NCBI GenBank assembly: GCA_920105805.1
Contig: CAKKTI010000044.1
Coordinates: 1 to 64,000, forward strand
Reading direction: 5' to 3'
DNA length: 64,000 nt
Source of the DNA: Condylostoma magnum
Taxonomy: Eukaryota > Ciliophora > Heterotrichea > Heterotrichida > Condylostomatidae
Below the pieces are notes generated by a model, which saw only the letters and a program-made list of their open reading frames with translations, did not search any database and was not told where the DNA came from. Numbering within the stretch: position 1 is the first letter of the stretch; each line of letters begins with the position of its first letter. Made by a program: the position numbers and the translations under genes. Below, one piece after another: positions 12,179 to 24,944 of this stretch.

Positions 12179-13546
12179 CTACATAGTTTTATATAAAGTA
12201 TCGGTATACTTTTCTCTTAAATTCTCTTCAACTTTTGCCATATTGCTTTACATCCTTCTTACTGTATCAACATCAAGAGCCTACAAAGGAAAACTCCTAT
12301 CCTTATGTTCCGCATAAGTTCTAATTAAAAAATAAGCTGATGCATACTCACTTTAAGGTATATTAATAGCAAAATCCATAATATGCAAAAAGGCTTCCTC
12401 AATTTGATTAATTTCAACATTAGTAAAATTAGTAAAAGCCTGTGAAAAATGCTTATTTTCGAATGACTCATCATCTCATACTTTTGATGCTAGAACCAAT
12501 GCCCCTAGTAATATTTTCTTCCAATTACTTTTATTCAACACAATCCCTGACTTTTAGATCAATCTATCGATATAAACGAATGCTAAAATAGGAATTTCTC
12601 TTTCCAGCTAGCTTCTACATACCACATTTCTTACAAAGTTATAAATAGTCTGTAAACTAGGTATTTACTTAGACTCTTGATCTAAGAATATATTTTACAG
12701 TCTCAATGCAATAGGATTCATAGAAAAAGTAACAGTGTCGTCTTGAATATGGTTCTAAATAGCTCTACTAAATGACCAGCATATTTCTTCGATGTCAATG
12801 TTAGCTAAAGTAGATTTCATTTTCCAAGAGTCATAAGAAATTCCCATTTCATTTCTGTTTCAGTCTAATGCTTATTTATTATCTTAAAAACTTGGTGCAG
12901 GCTCAAAAAAGCTGTCTTTGGATATATTAGGAGGAAGTTTTCTGCCAAGATTAATAGGAGTGGGTAATTCTGGCTCAATTTAAGCTTGCAACTAAGCAAT
13001 CTGCATACGTGCTTCCTCTAACTCCTTGAGCATTCTTTCTTTCTCATTATTTTGAGAATTTTTAGGGATTCTTAGCTCAGCTTTGATAATGGGCTATTGG
13101 TTATCCTCCTTGTATTAAGAGTTATCTTAAACCTACTAATCAGTGCTCTATGCCCTCCTCAATTTATTCAGACTTTCTGTAGATGATACTTCTTATAATT
13201 AAACAGTCTGCAACCCTGATCTATCCTAACTATACCATCTGTTTTACAAAAAGGTCATTAATTCATCAAATTTGCTCCTATGCCCTGGTATTAACTTCAA
13301 TTAAGCCATAAGTTCTGAGTACTTATCATAATTTAAAGTTAACAGTAAATAAGGATCTTCAGCATAGCCTAGGTCTTATAACTTCCTGAAATATTAATTA
13401 AGTGTAAACTTCTTCAAGAGCTGCATTAGGTTAAAGCTTCCTTTTCTTTCTCTGTTATAACTAGTCTACCCTCTTGGCTTAGCTTTAGCTTTAATTCCTT
13501 TTTTCTAATAGCTCTGTAGCCTTTACCGCTCCTCCTAATGTTTCAT
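12179..13546 (-). CDS. SAM domain-cyclin Y-like protein
   Basis: 455 residues. Residues about 36-100 form a SAM-like domain (FTLNQYFRKL, ILR-type turn LKLIPGHRSKFDEL). A Gln-rich linker and short coiled coil follow, then a cyclin box resembling cyclin Y/PCL cyclins: VYIDRLI, WKKILLGALVLASKVWDDESF and FLHIMDFAINIPQSEYASAYF. Cyclin Y partners CDK14/16-type kinases, often at membranes; a SAM domain in front of it is an unusual architecture to me. The Trp in SKVWDD is TGA-encoded. The start ATG 13546 lies 17 nt after the START gene's first stop. Stop is TAG 12181-12179. Confidence 0.88.
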
Positions 13547-13563
13547 TTTTAAATATTAATTTT

Positions 13564-15558
13564 CTAAAGTCCCTTGTCTTGGATTATCTTGCAACCCTTT
13601 TTGAGATTATTAATCCAATCTAAAGGTGCCTTCGCAGCTACTCTATTCACAATGCTCGTGGGAATCAGTCCTTTTATATCGTTTTGAGTTATGATTGTGA
13701 CTTTACAGCTTTAAGGGCCAGTGGGTCTCAGTATATACCCAGAGACTAAAGTATCAGCTCTTATTATTTTGGGTCTGGGAGGCATACATGGATGATTTTC
13801 ACTCACAAAATGCATTATGAGATTTCCCGGTTCTGGAAAATCTTCTATATATACTCTTCTCTGAAGCCAGTCTCTTCTAGTTATTCCAAATGGAGTCTTG
13901 ATACAGTAGTAAATATACTCGTGTGTAGGCTCAGTATGGACCAGTCTAAATTCAGTGAATAATTTATCCCATTATGTTCGGACATCTGTATTCCAGATTG
14001 CCCTGTATACTTGTTATACTGAAAAATTAACATCACAAAAGGCTTTAATCATACAAATCGGAGAGTCCTTTGATTTCTTTTAGTAGACTTTAGTATCTGG
14101 TTTATTCACTGTTTGTTTCCAGACTTTGTCACTTATTTCTTCTTTTTCTATATTTAATAAGTTGTCAAATTCGTGTATAAAAGGATGAACTGGTAGTTGA
14201 ACTTACGGTTCAACTATTATATCCTGATTGCCTTTTTGTTACAGTTCAATTTAAGTTAATTTTATACTGTTCTTTTATTAAAAACTATCTTCATGTTTTA
14301 TAAATGATTCATTTCTAGATTAAAAGCTGTTATTGTATTATACAGAAACATTTAGTGGAGAATCTTCTGACAGCTCATCATCAGAATCACTTTAAATATC
14401 ATCAATATCCCCCTGGAACAATTTAGGAGGTGAAATTGAAAATGCACTAGTATAAGCTGTTCCTTTATTCAAAAGTTTAATAGGTGATCGCATTTCATTA
14501 GAATCAAATATCTCATTTTCATCAACTTGTACATTATGTATAGGAATTGTAACCGTTTTGACCTCAAATTGTTTTACTGACGATTCAATCAGTTTTATTA
14601 TATTTTCTCTTTATTTAGCTCTATGTGTATATTTTCACAAAATATCATCAAAATTTTCTTCAGGTAACGAATTACAGCGTCTTCTAACAATATTAGCAAA
14701 TTTCTACTTTTCATCAAAATTGTTTTCCTACTAAGCAAAATACTCAATTTCTATTAATCCTTCTGAGCTTATTTAAAAGTTATCTGAGCTTTAAAAACAC
14801 TGCTGATTTTCCGGTAAAATATGCTCATACATGCTTTCATGAGTTTAATATCGAGCCAGCAAGTCCTTAGTGCTTTATTCCTATAAAATCTTATTAATTT
14901 TCCCAATAACCTCTAACTCCTTTCCTTATTATTACTTCCCGAATACATGTACTAAAGGTATGAAAAACTTCCTTAGCCTATAGACCATCATACTGGGAAA
15001 ATTATTCCTTTTAAGTATATACTTCATCTCATAAGTACTATTAAGCAGTGCTAAATGGGCTGCACTTTTCTTCAACAATTTCCTCAATTTCTCAATTTAA
15101 ATTCTTATCCTAGAATTGTTTATCTGCATAATCAATGCCGGCCTAAACTCCTGCACTGCATACTCAATATACTCCGCTAGCAGATCAAAACTTATCTTTC
15201 TTTTAAACTGTTGCTGTAAAGCAGTTAATACGCATTCAAGATGAAGCTCATATTCATTAGTCAGATTAAGATTGTTTAAATTTTTCCGATTCCTTTTAAA
15301 TCTTCGCCCCACTGCATGACCTAACCCAAATCCAAGGACTCCTCCTGCAATTCCGCCAATAACAGGAGCTACAATGAATCCAATAACACCAAAAACACTC
15401 GCCCCTAAAACACTTCCGATGTGTCTCTTATCAGTTAGACCTTTGGTAGATCGAGCCTTTTCTAACTCTTTTTATCATTTTACTTAATCAGGTTTGCAAG
15501 CAGTGGGGTAGATCTCCCTTACGTCAATTTCGCTTTGATTGCGCCGATGTCTTACCAT
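13564..15558 (-). CDS. START-domain lipid-binding protein with glycine-zipper membrane segment
   Basis: 664 residues. Residues 50-90 hold a Gly/Ala/Val-rich hydrophobic stretch (GSVLGASVFGVIGF; GGIAGGVLGFGLG) typical of membrane-inserting glycine zippers. A basic helical region follows, then a long Ser/Asn/acidic linker, and a C-terminal START domain of about 200 residues (WKQTVNKPDTKVY, MIKAFCDVNFS, RDWLQRRVYIEDFPEPG, ITQNDIKGLIP). START domains bind sterols, phospholipids or ceramide in a hydrophobic tunnel. Ligand unknown. The ATG at 15558 is 13-28 nt after the kinase stop cluster. The protein ends TAG 13566-13564 or TAA 13551-13549; a TGA in this frame overlaps the next ATG (ATGA). Confidence 0.85.
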
Positions 15559-15571
15559 TTATGTATGTAGA

Positions 15572-16711
15572 TTATTACGAATATTACTAAGCGAGCCAAC
15601 TGTGATACTTAATTTGCTCTAGTGTAAGGCGTTGCTCTGGATTTACAATTAGAATACTCTATATAAGACTTCTGCATGAATCTGAGACATGTTGAGGAAC
15701 TGTGAAAAATCCGAGTTATATTTTCCTGTATAGTTCTCTATTTTCTGGAGCTTTGAAAGGCATACACCCGCTGACTAAGGCAAACAAAATTACTCCCAAG
15801 GCTCATATATCTGCTTGAAATCCACAATAAACTTTCCGGGCAACGATTTCTGGAGCCATATAGCTAGGAGTTCCGCAGAACATTTTGACTTTTTTACTCA
15901 TTTGAGTAGAAAATCCATAATCAATAATTTTAACGCTACTTTATGGTGTTATTAGAATATTGTCAAGTTTTAAGTCTCTATGTGCTATATTCATATTATG
16001 CAGTTATGTAACTCCTGCTAATATTTACCTAAAAATCCCTTTACTAACATTTTCCTATAATCTTCTTTGCTCCCTTTATCTCAGTACCTGAGTCAATGAT
16101 TAGCCTTCAATCAAATCTACTACCATATACAATTATTATGAGGTTTCTATACACTCGTATAAAGTAAGGAGATTAGGATGATTTAATTGATACATTATCC
16201 TAATTTCCCTATCAACTGATCTCTTTTTGCTAGCATCTTATAGTATAATCTTTTCATATACTTTTACAGCATATTTTTGTTATGTTTCCTTATGTAATGC
16301 TTATTTCACAACAGCATATGCTCCTTTTCCGATTTACTTTCCAATCAAATACGAGTTTAAAGTAGATTTAGGTATACTCGGATCAACAATTCCCAGCTGT
16401 CTCATTTTATTTCCAAATTCTTAGGTAACTTTTCTAGTTTATTCTGCTTTTTTATATATTTTCTCAGCAATCGGCCTCGGCTGGAACTTTGATATAACGT
16501 TTTCACAAGTTCTCTATACCAAAGTATTCTACTTATTCCTAACCTATTGCAAATGATGTTGCATCAATACCTTATAATCAAGCCCTGCATTCTTCTGCTG
16601 TTCCCTCTCCTCATTTACCTGCAACGCAGTTGGTATATACTACTTTTACCTATTATACCTGCTAGCATACCCATTAACTACAGGTTATTTCCCAATAGGC
16701 AATTTTCTCAT
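15572..16711 (-). CDS. Ser/Thr protein kinase (CAMK/SNF1-like)
   Basis: About 375 residues. An N-terminal 115-residue extension precedes a full kinase domain: Gly-loop IGKGAYAVV near residue 122, catalytic Lys in YAVKVY near 149, HRDLKLDN near 240, DYG in place of DFG near 262, MAPE near 285, ADIWALGV with TGA-coded Trp, and the end motif VNPEQRLTLEQIKYHSWL. Nearest in feel to AMPK/SNF1/MELK kinases. All catalytic residues are present, so it should be active. It ends just after the domain in a TAG-TAA...TAA-TAA cluster (15589-15572). The next ATG is at 15558. Confidence 0.93.
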
Positions 16712-16734
16712 TTTAAAATAAGCAATTTAAGCTC

Positions 16735-18345
16735 TCACATATTATTAAAAAGACTACTCGCTACATCAACCATTCTCTGAGCTGCTGAGCTTACATACGC
16801 TATATTCAGTGATCCATGTGGCAGCCCTTCAAACTCATGAACCTTTACATCAACTCCATTTTGCAGCAACACATCCGCCATTCTTATACTGTCATCATGC
16901 AAAGCGTCTCTAGTACCTACTAAAAACTAGGTTGAAGGAAACCATTGCAATAACTCACTATCAGCTACTAAAGGTGATGCAAACTAATCACTTTCCCCAT
17001 CCTTGTCTTGCATATAGGCTTGAACTGTAAACGTTAGGTAAGTGTGTGGTAATAGAAGGTCCTCAAGACTTAAGAGCTAGGAAGGAGTGAATCTGTTGAC
17101 TGTTAGGTGTACTACCGGATAGCTAATGACTAGTAGGTTAGGAATTCTAAACCCAGCTTGGATTATTTTGAGAGTGAGGGATAAAGCTAAGTTTCCTCCA
17201 GCAGAGTCCCCGGTTATTGCAATTTTTTTGGGATTTATTCCCAGTTAGCTTTAACCATATTCTACTAGTCAGTTGTAGGCCTGCCATATATCGTCTAGAG
17301 CGGCAGGGTAGGGGTACTGTGGGGCGAGTCTGTAATCTACTGACACAACAACTATATTAGTTGAATAGCATCACTCCCTTAGATATTACTAGTGTGTATA
17401 TGATGATCCTCCACTAAAACCTCCTCCGTGTATATGAAATATGAGTTTTCTGGGAAGAAAGGGAAAATCTTCCTAATTAGCTTAAAGATTACGTATTGGA
17501 ATAGTAGAGATTACTCTTAGTTTCACTCTGTTTGGACATTCATAGGTTCTTAGGTCGTAGAATTAAAGTTGTCGTAGTTAACGAGTTTCCGGGGAAATGC
17601 AGTGCTTAAACTTAGTTACTACTCTGGGAATTCAAATCAAGTCGTTATGCACTACCTTGGCCATTCCTTTTTCTAAAATTCTCTTGACCAGATTAATTTC
17701 CATGACTTTATTTAGGAAATTGCTTACATTTAGGTTCGGATTTGTATAAAAGAGCTTAGTGCGCTTTATTGCTTGCTCCTTTTTCCTACGATAACTTAGA
17801 AAAAGCCAACTGAATTGTCAGGCTGTAGGATTTTCAGGGTTCTTCTTTAATAAATCGAATGCGGAGGCCTAAGCAATACAACCTCCTGCAATTAAGTCCT
17901 GAACCTACTACACCATTTCTTGTATGTTTGAAGGATTGTAAATAATTGTTGCTTGGCTCAATCTTTGTCATCTCTCTTCCGTTCTTGGCAGAAACATCAA
18001 GTCATCCAGAGGAACTTAAAGAACTGTCGGAATCACTAGCATCAAGGTCTCAATTTTACACTTGATTATTTTCATGTCTTCCTAGGTTTCTTAGTTGTCT
18101 AAAGCAGCTGATATTGCTATTTATTTGTCTAAATTTATTAGATAGTAATCAACATTATGCAGGAATAGATCTAGGCAAGGTAGATTTATATTTTCAAGCT
18201 TTATTGCAAAAAATTTATCAGTGAACTATTGAATTAGAGCTTTTAATTCTTCAACAGCTTCAAATTGCATTTATGTTAACTCCTCATAGATTCATAGCAG
18301 CTTATCAATACAGAGTTGAAGAGTTTATTTAACTTATTATTCCAT
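16735..18345 (-). CDS. Hormone-sensitive-lipase-like alpha/beta hydrolase
   Basis: 536 residues. The oxyanion motif HIHGGGF lies near residue 305, nucleophile elbow ITGDSAGGNLA near 379, acid residue in DALHDDS near 482 and catalytic His in EGLPHGSLN near 510. The long helical N-terminal region resembles HSL_N. The family hydrolyses acylglycerols or steryl esters. Typical HSL HGGG/GDSAGG spacing is kept, so it looks intact. It ends at TGA 16737-16735, or possibly at TGA 16710-16708 which overlaps the kinase ATG. This is one of the clearer cases of TGA as terminator. Confidence 0.93.
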
Positions 18346-18470
18346 AAGTATAAAAATGTTGTTGGATTATACATAAAGTTGAGTTAGTCAAATTTAATGG
18401 TCGTTTTATTCTAAAATTTGAGTTTTGATTTATTTAAGGCAGTAAAAAGATACAGGCCAAGATAATAAAA

Positions 18471-19325
18471 ATGTTTGCAAATTCTCGTGTAATACTTACA
18501 AGCTCTCCTACTGCTTAGATACCGTACTCAGTTAATCAAATCGATCTCTAGCATATTATAGATGTATATTACAACGAGGCCTTAACTTCATAGCAATTAG
18601 AAGCTTTGCAGACCTCACAATGTAATTAAAAAAATACAACTAACTAAAAAGAAAATTCAAATAATCTCAGCTTATAAAACAACCAAATTATACAAAACTT
18701 AAGTCCAATACAAACCTATTGGGAAGATTTTAACAATCATAGATACTTCAATTTACTACAGATTAATAATGAGATTCTAACCAACGTGTATATAGAAAAT
18801 GCGTTTGTTCTATCTGGTTCATTCAATCCGCTGCATTAAGGTCACATCGGCCTTATGGATCAAGCCTTCCAGCAATACAGTTAATTTTTCAACATTAAAA
18901 CATAAGTATTTGAAATTTCCTGTAGAAATGTTGATAAAGGAGTATCAGGCTTTGAAGCTATCCAATACAGAGCTTAACAGTTCAAAAACTAGAAGAAGCT
19001 TTTACTGTTGACACAATCAGGTCTCTATAGTGAAAAGGCAGAATTTATTTCTAATTCATGCTTTATAATCGGCTATGATACTTTCATAAGAATAGTTGAT
19101 ACAAAGTACTACTAAAACTATAACGATATGGTTTATAAACTACAATAAATAATAGACAAAGGCAACAAATTCCTAGTGGCTGGAAGATTGTATGAGGGAT
19201 AGTTTATGACTATAGACTACTCTCTAATCCCGGAGTCCCTACAACCCTACTTCTACAATCTTTCAGATTTCAGACACGATATATCATCAACTCATCTACG
19301 AAGTGTTTCGAATTATAGTAGTTAA
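18471..19325 (+). CDS. NMNAT-like nucleotidyltransferase
   Basis: 284 residues. The nucleotidyltransferase signature GSFNPLHQGHIGL is at about residue 116 and ISSTHLRS near 271, the paired motifs of nicotinate/nicotinamide-mononucleotide adenylyltransferases and related cytidylyltransferase-fold enzymes. The spacing between the motifs and the N-terminal 110-residue Gln/Asn-rich head resemble the fungal/plant NMNAT-like group more than canonical NMNAT1-3. Likely step: transfer of AMP to NMN/NaMN in NAD synthesis (inference). It ends with TAA-TAA-TAA at 19323-19331. The last A is the A of the next gene's ATG. Confidence 0.85.
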
Positions 19326-19330
19326 TAATA

Positions 19331-22300
19331 ATGTCTAGATTTGCAACTCCTAGTAAAAATTATACCCAAAGGTTAGGGTAATCTGACTCTCTTCCCAGCT
19401 TAGCAGTACTTAAAACTACCTATTAGTATGCTAGAATCAAAAAACCGGAAGGCTGAATAAGATAGTCCAGTCATAGTCCAAGTTAATTAAATTTAGTGTA
19501 AGTTTCTTTACCTTATATATATAGGAATAAAGCCGAAGCTAATAAGCAGACGTATTATAAGGAAGACAATTTTAATGATAAATAAAATCAAACCTTTCTA
19601 AGAACTCAGAGTAGGATGAAGTAAAGTTTAACTGTTTTGTAAAGTAAATAGTACCAAATGGAAGGAGTTGATATTGCATAGATGTAGAAAGGATTTCCTT
19701 AAGGAAATACATTCAAGCAGAAAATAAAAGAGCATAATCCTCCATTAATTCCAAAAGTTTAAATCTTAAAAAGAGAAGTTGAACCTTAGTGACTGAATAA
19801 GTTTGATGATATTGTAAAACGATAGACAGATAAGAAATTTATTAATTAAGCATAGGAAAAACTGCATAAGGTAACTCTTCATGGGGAAGACAATGATATT
19901 AGGCTGATTTATATTAATAAAGTGATAAAAGATATACAGATGAGATGCACGGCGTAAAAGAGATAGTAAGTGACAAAATAAGACGGTTAATATGGGGATA
20001 TGATGCTAGATTAATAGGTCTTAATAGACGAACTTGTCAATATGATAACCAGCCCTGTTAAGTAAATGCCCAGAAAGTCTAAAGATTTTACTCTTTTTGA
20101 GGTAGTAAGAGACTCTATTTATGGAGGGAAAATTTAAACCAGAAATCAGCTGTATAGGCTAATTCATAAACTGTCTAACATTGATATACAAAACATACAC
20201 TAGGGGTAAAAGTTTGATTTAAATACTCCTGTAAAGTATAAAAAGCTATTTTAGGAACAAGACTATAATTAAATCGAAATCTAACCTGAAAGGCCATTAA
20301 GTGCACTAAATGATGACAATACTATTTAAAGTTTAAACTTCTTATAAGACCTGCAAAACGTTTAGTCTTAAAATTAAAAAGATTAAATTTACTTTTATAA
20401 GCGTTAAATCGATAGAAAAAGGAATTAAACTTTAGGAACGTTTTCAATATTTAAATTAGATCAATATACTCCAATAGGCACTAGTAGATCAGAAAGTAAA
20501 AAATAGTCGTAGAATTCGACATATATTTACTCCATAGATGCAAATCATTTACCCAATGTGAATTTTCCTTTATAAAATTTAAATACTTAAGATGCAAATA
20601 AGCATTTTGGAGGAGGATTTACAGAAGAAATAAAATCTAATGCAATAAACTAATTAATAGAACGTGTTTAATAGCAGTACAATTAGAAAAATTTAGATCT
20701 AAACATAAAATTCCAAAAGGCAACTTTGCATTAAAAGCCACAAGTAGTAAAAAAGGTGAAAAATTTACATTTTCGTAGAGTTTAGTATCAACTAAAACAT
20801 TTCAACTTAAAAAACTATTAAAAGTGCATGAAAAACACGTATTTAAAGTATAAAAAGATCATGGATAATTAGGATAATTCAGACGATGAAATTTAATTTT
20901 AAAAGCGAAGAAAATGAAGCTTTGATTTAGCACAGCCTCAAATAACCACTTTAAATCTTGCTTAATAACTCCGTCAAAACTAGTTTCTCTATAAAAATGA
21001 TGATTAAAAGGCGATAAGATATGCTGCTAATAATGCAATATAGATACTAGAAAAACCTCGCATTATGCCTGATAAACAATAAGACTATATCAAAAACATG
21101 CTTATTAAGAAAGAAAAGACTATAAAAAGATCATTTAGTGCAGATACTCTTTAACCATTTGTTACGTCAAAATATGCAAACTAGTTGCACAAAGACTACT
21201 TTTCTAACAAATACACACTTGGATACATTAATTTATAGGAATAAGTCAAATTTTACAACGACAACATGCTAGTACAAGAGTTTCAACTACACCATTACGA
21301 TTAAGCTAATAACAGAGTTCATAATCGACTATCAATAAATAATGGAAAACCTAATAGAACTAAATAATTATAAAAAAAGTAATATAGTATTAGAAGGCCA
21401 AGTACTAATCTATCTAACTTCAGTGATGATTAAAAGAATAGTTCTTCCAGAAGTTCAAACCATTCTAGAATATCTAGTAGGAGAAACACATATAAAAGAA
21501 CTCCTAAAATCAAGAGAAAAAAGACTAAAATCGATGATCTTCAAATTTCATAATTTTAGGCATTAAAGAAGCATAAAAGAAGACATAGGAGATAATCTCC
21601 GATTTTTTATGATACTCCTATCAATCCTTTATAAAGGATGATTCAACAGTTCTCCATATTCTTCATAGATTAAATAGAGGATTTTTTAAATATTCCCATA
21701 AAATCCGACTAATCTAATAAAGTAACGGAAGAGTCAAGCCAGGAGGACTTAACTCCTACATATAACTTGGATTAACAGAACTATGGAAGAGCTGGAATGG
21801 CTGAGTTTATTAGGAAATAATGAGAGTTAGAAAATAAAATGAAATTAGTAGAAGAATAAAAGAAACCATATAGGTCAAGAAATAAATAAATAGATACAGA
21901 AGAAAGCACACTATAAAACTAAATAGAAGAAGTAGTTGCTGAGTAAGAAGAAGAATAAGAGATTAGCTCTTTAATGACTGACAAATCTGAAGAAATTGAA
22001 GAGCCATAGGAATTATAAAAGGCCAAGTAAAAGAAACCACCTTCTAAGCGTATTATTGACTTTGGTAGAGGTGCAAAATCAGGATTTACAAAATTGTAGG
22101 ATAATAAGGCACTATTATCCAAAATAAAAAGGAGAAATACAAGAAGGAAATCTGTTTTTAAGCAATTAAGGCAAATATAATCTGAGAATTTACTCAAAGA
22201 AATTGATAGTGATTAAAAGCAATCTGATTAAATTAGTCTATTAAAAAGTCATACAGTGATCTAATTTTAAGAGTCATAGTAAAACACACCAGCTACTAAA

Positions 22301-23125
22301 TAATAAAATAATGTATAAGATGAGGCTCAATTCATAAACAATAAAAAATAAGATGATAAAGACTAAATTTCATACAATTTTTAATAGTTTGAAAGTAAAG
22401 TAAATCCAAATATGCTATAACTTCGTAGAAAAGGTGTAGTGTATAAAGAAAATGATATAGAAATGTTCTATAAGAGAGCATATAATGTGGATGTTGAGCT
22501 CTAATAAATCTTTACTAATAATTTGATAGACTTAAAACAATACTGCTTTACATAGCCAGTTAATTTTAATTTTCCTAAAAATACTGAATTACTATATGAT
22601 TATGATGACTAAGGAGAAGACTTTAATATAAATAGCTTCGATCCAGATAACTTCTAAATCCATGCACTTAAAGATAGATTCAAGTCAATTATTCAAAACG
22701 GGCCAAATCAAACCTCTTTAAACTTAAAATAATAAGGAGTATTGTATAATCATGATATTGATATTCCTGATCTAACAGAGTAATAAAAGATATTGTAATA
22801 TAATCAAGAAAAAGAGAGAAAAAGACGATAAAAATTAATTTAACAAAGAAATATGCAATCTCCTGTAAGTATCCCGAACAAGTCTAAACTTAGTTTCAGT
22901 AATATTGATATAAGGAAAGTGCAATAAGTAAGGTAGCAAAGTGTATAAAGATCTAGATTTGAAAGGACTCAGAGCTCATCTTAATGGCATAAAAGAGATC
23001 TACTAGAAGAATAAGAGCGGATTTACTTGAGATTTCGAGGAAACAATAAAATAGATCCTTGTAATCAAATCGTCTAAAATGCAATTAGATCAAGATCTGT
23101 AGAGAGGCGAAAACTATAGTAATAG
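19331..23125 (+). CDS. Very large Gln/Lys/Asn-rich protein of unknown function
   Basis: About 1,262 residues in one frame, reading well over a hundred TAA/TAG codons as Gln and a few TGA as Trp. No domain recognised. The protein is polar throughout, with basic, acidic and Ser/Arg tracts (SSSRSSNHSRISSRR; FGRGAKSGF). No membrane segment. Its start overlaps the last base of the NMNAT TAA run, and the end is TAG-TAA-TAG at 23117-23125, seven bases before the ARB2 ATG. I chose a single gene because codon periodicity holds across the interval and no start-like boundary appears; two genes cannot be excluded. Confidence 0.6.
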
Positions 23126-23132
23126 ATTATAA

Positions 23133-24233
23133 ATGGAAAATCTTAATCAGACTTTATCAGCTTATGATTATTGGATAACATAAGACTTAGAGTTACGTAA
23201 GATATCTGATAATTCTAAATTTTAATTCATTGGTGAGCAGCATTTTGATGAGATTTCTTTAATAGTGATGGCTTATATACAGTAGTTTATAATAGAAAAT
23301 TTCTCCTTCTAGGAATTATGAATTCCATACAACTCTAATCCTCAGTGCAATATATTCATTTCATCTGATCTGTTTACTAACCAATAGAAGATGTTAGTGT
23401 TAATATAAGGAGCAGGGTAAACAAGAGCTGGGTTATGGTCAAGATCAGTATGTATTAATCAAAACTTTTAATTAGGCTCAATGATTCCTTATATTGTAGA
23501 AGGGTTACAAAGAGGCTACTCTATAGTTATTATGAATCCTAATTATATAAGAGACCCATAAACCTTGTAAAGTATTAATCTCATAGATTCTCCCTATAAT
23601 CACTGTATTTATTGCTGGAGGGAGTTTGTATAGCAATCACCTGCTTAGTAGGTGTATATAGTTGCTCATTCTAGAGGAGGAAGATGTACTCTGGAAATTG
23701 CTAAATAATTCCAGTAGGATTTTATGTCTAGAGTCAAAGCTATTGCTTTTACTGATTCTGTTCATAGCAATTTAAATGAATTATAACCAAGACTGAGGTA
23801 GAGAATGAGAAAAATTATAGTAAATTGATAAAAATCAAAATCAAAACTAGATACACCGGAAAGAAGAATAGGAAAGAGGGATAATGGTGTAACTAATGTA
23901 TCCTCTGGGCATTAGTAACATTAATTCACATCAGGTACTGCATTTCCTTCTATTTTTCCATTTTTTGAAATGATGAGCAGGGGAAAGAATAAGTATATTA
24001 GATAGTAATTAATAATATAATAGCAATTATGGAATTTAGTAGATAATTATTAAACAAAGTCTATTCCTACCTTATCAATTATTAGCTATACTATATTCAA
24101 TGGGTTTAATGCATTGATTTCTTATTCTTCCTCTGAGATAAACGGCACAAAATATACTCTATCTAAACTTATTACGAGTCAACAGCTAGATCAAAGATGA
24201 ACGCGCAAAATGATCAGATTCTTCGTATATTAG
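23133..24233 (+). CDS. ARB2/FAM172-like alpha/beta-hydrolase-fold protein
   Basis: 366 residues. The ARB2 domain is recognisable: FISSDLFTNQQKMLVLIQGAG, RAGLWSRSVCIN, GYSIVIMNPNY, YIVAHSRGGR (serine near residue 177) and AIAFTDSVHSN. Fission yeast Arb2 belongs to the ARC complex that feeds siRNA to Argonaute; animal FAM172A/ARB2A is linked to co-transcriptional splicing regulation. Whether it is catalytic is unknown, but the Gly-X-Ser-like elbow is kept. It starts 7 nt after the preceding stop cluster. Stop is TAG 24231-24233 (or TGA 24198-24200), about 12 nt from the convergent gene's end. Confidence 0.87.
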
Positions 24234-24245
24234 CTAAGTAAATTA

Positions 24246-24755
24246 CTAAACAAAGGTAGGTATTCCTTACTTTAATTGATCTTGATATTCCTGCAATTGT
24301 TATTATGTTAAATCAGATTATATAGCTAATAATGGAGTTATCTCAACAGCTGCTATTGATAATTAAGTTAAACTTTATGTAAATTATCTTCTGTTTGTAA
24401 TTTCCAAGAATTCAACAAAGTATTAAGCCTTTTGTTTTGGTAAAGCATTAGAAAGTAGCATGAAAGAGCAGAATAGTTTAGACTTACAGTACATAAATTG
24501 CTAATCTTTTACCTCGCATTTCTTGAAAAACTACTTATTAGCATCAAAATTAATCTTCTGCTCCAACAAAATATCATCAAGTTGCTCTTAACTTATACTT
24601 TTCTCATAATTTTATAGCTTTTACTAAAATAACTTAAAATCATTCTTAACAATCTAAGATGCACCTTCACCTTCCTTTAACTTTAGCTCAAAACTATCTA
24701 AAAATAGCTTTTCCTTTTCACTTATTTGCCCACCTGGTAATAAGCAGCAACCCAT
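24246..24755 (-). CDS. MGCC-starting acylated-type small protein
   Basis: 169 residues, no domain recognised. The N-terminus MGCCLLPGG is a classic dual-acylation context (Gly2 N-myristoylation plus adjacent Cys palmitoylation), so membrane anchoring is likely. The rest is helical and charged (EKEKLFLDSFELKLKEGEG; EQKINFDANKQFFKKC). It is chosen over the plus-strand frame because it needs no TGA and has clear codon periodicity. Stop is TAG 24248-24246 followed by TAA. Divergent Sfi1-like gene starts 189 nt away. Confidence 0.65.
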
Positions 24756-24944
24756 TTTATTATAAAAATGCAAGAGTCATTGATACTGAAAGAAATACTT
24801 CTAAATATTCCTCAACAAAAGCCTACACTTCTGAGTGCTTTGAAATCATATGATGTTATTGTAGAAAGGAATAAAATATCAGTTAATTCTCAACTAGGAA
24901 TTTAAATTTATCGTATTTTATTGAGATGAGGAAGAGATAGAAGT

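Noticed and set aside
24659-24853. Plus-strand frame starting MHLHLPLTL
   Set aside because: The minus strand encodes the MGCC protein here without TGA and with better codon periodicity.
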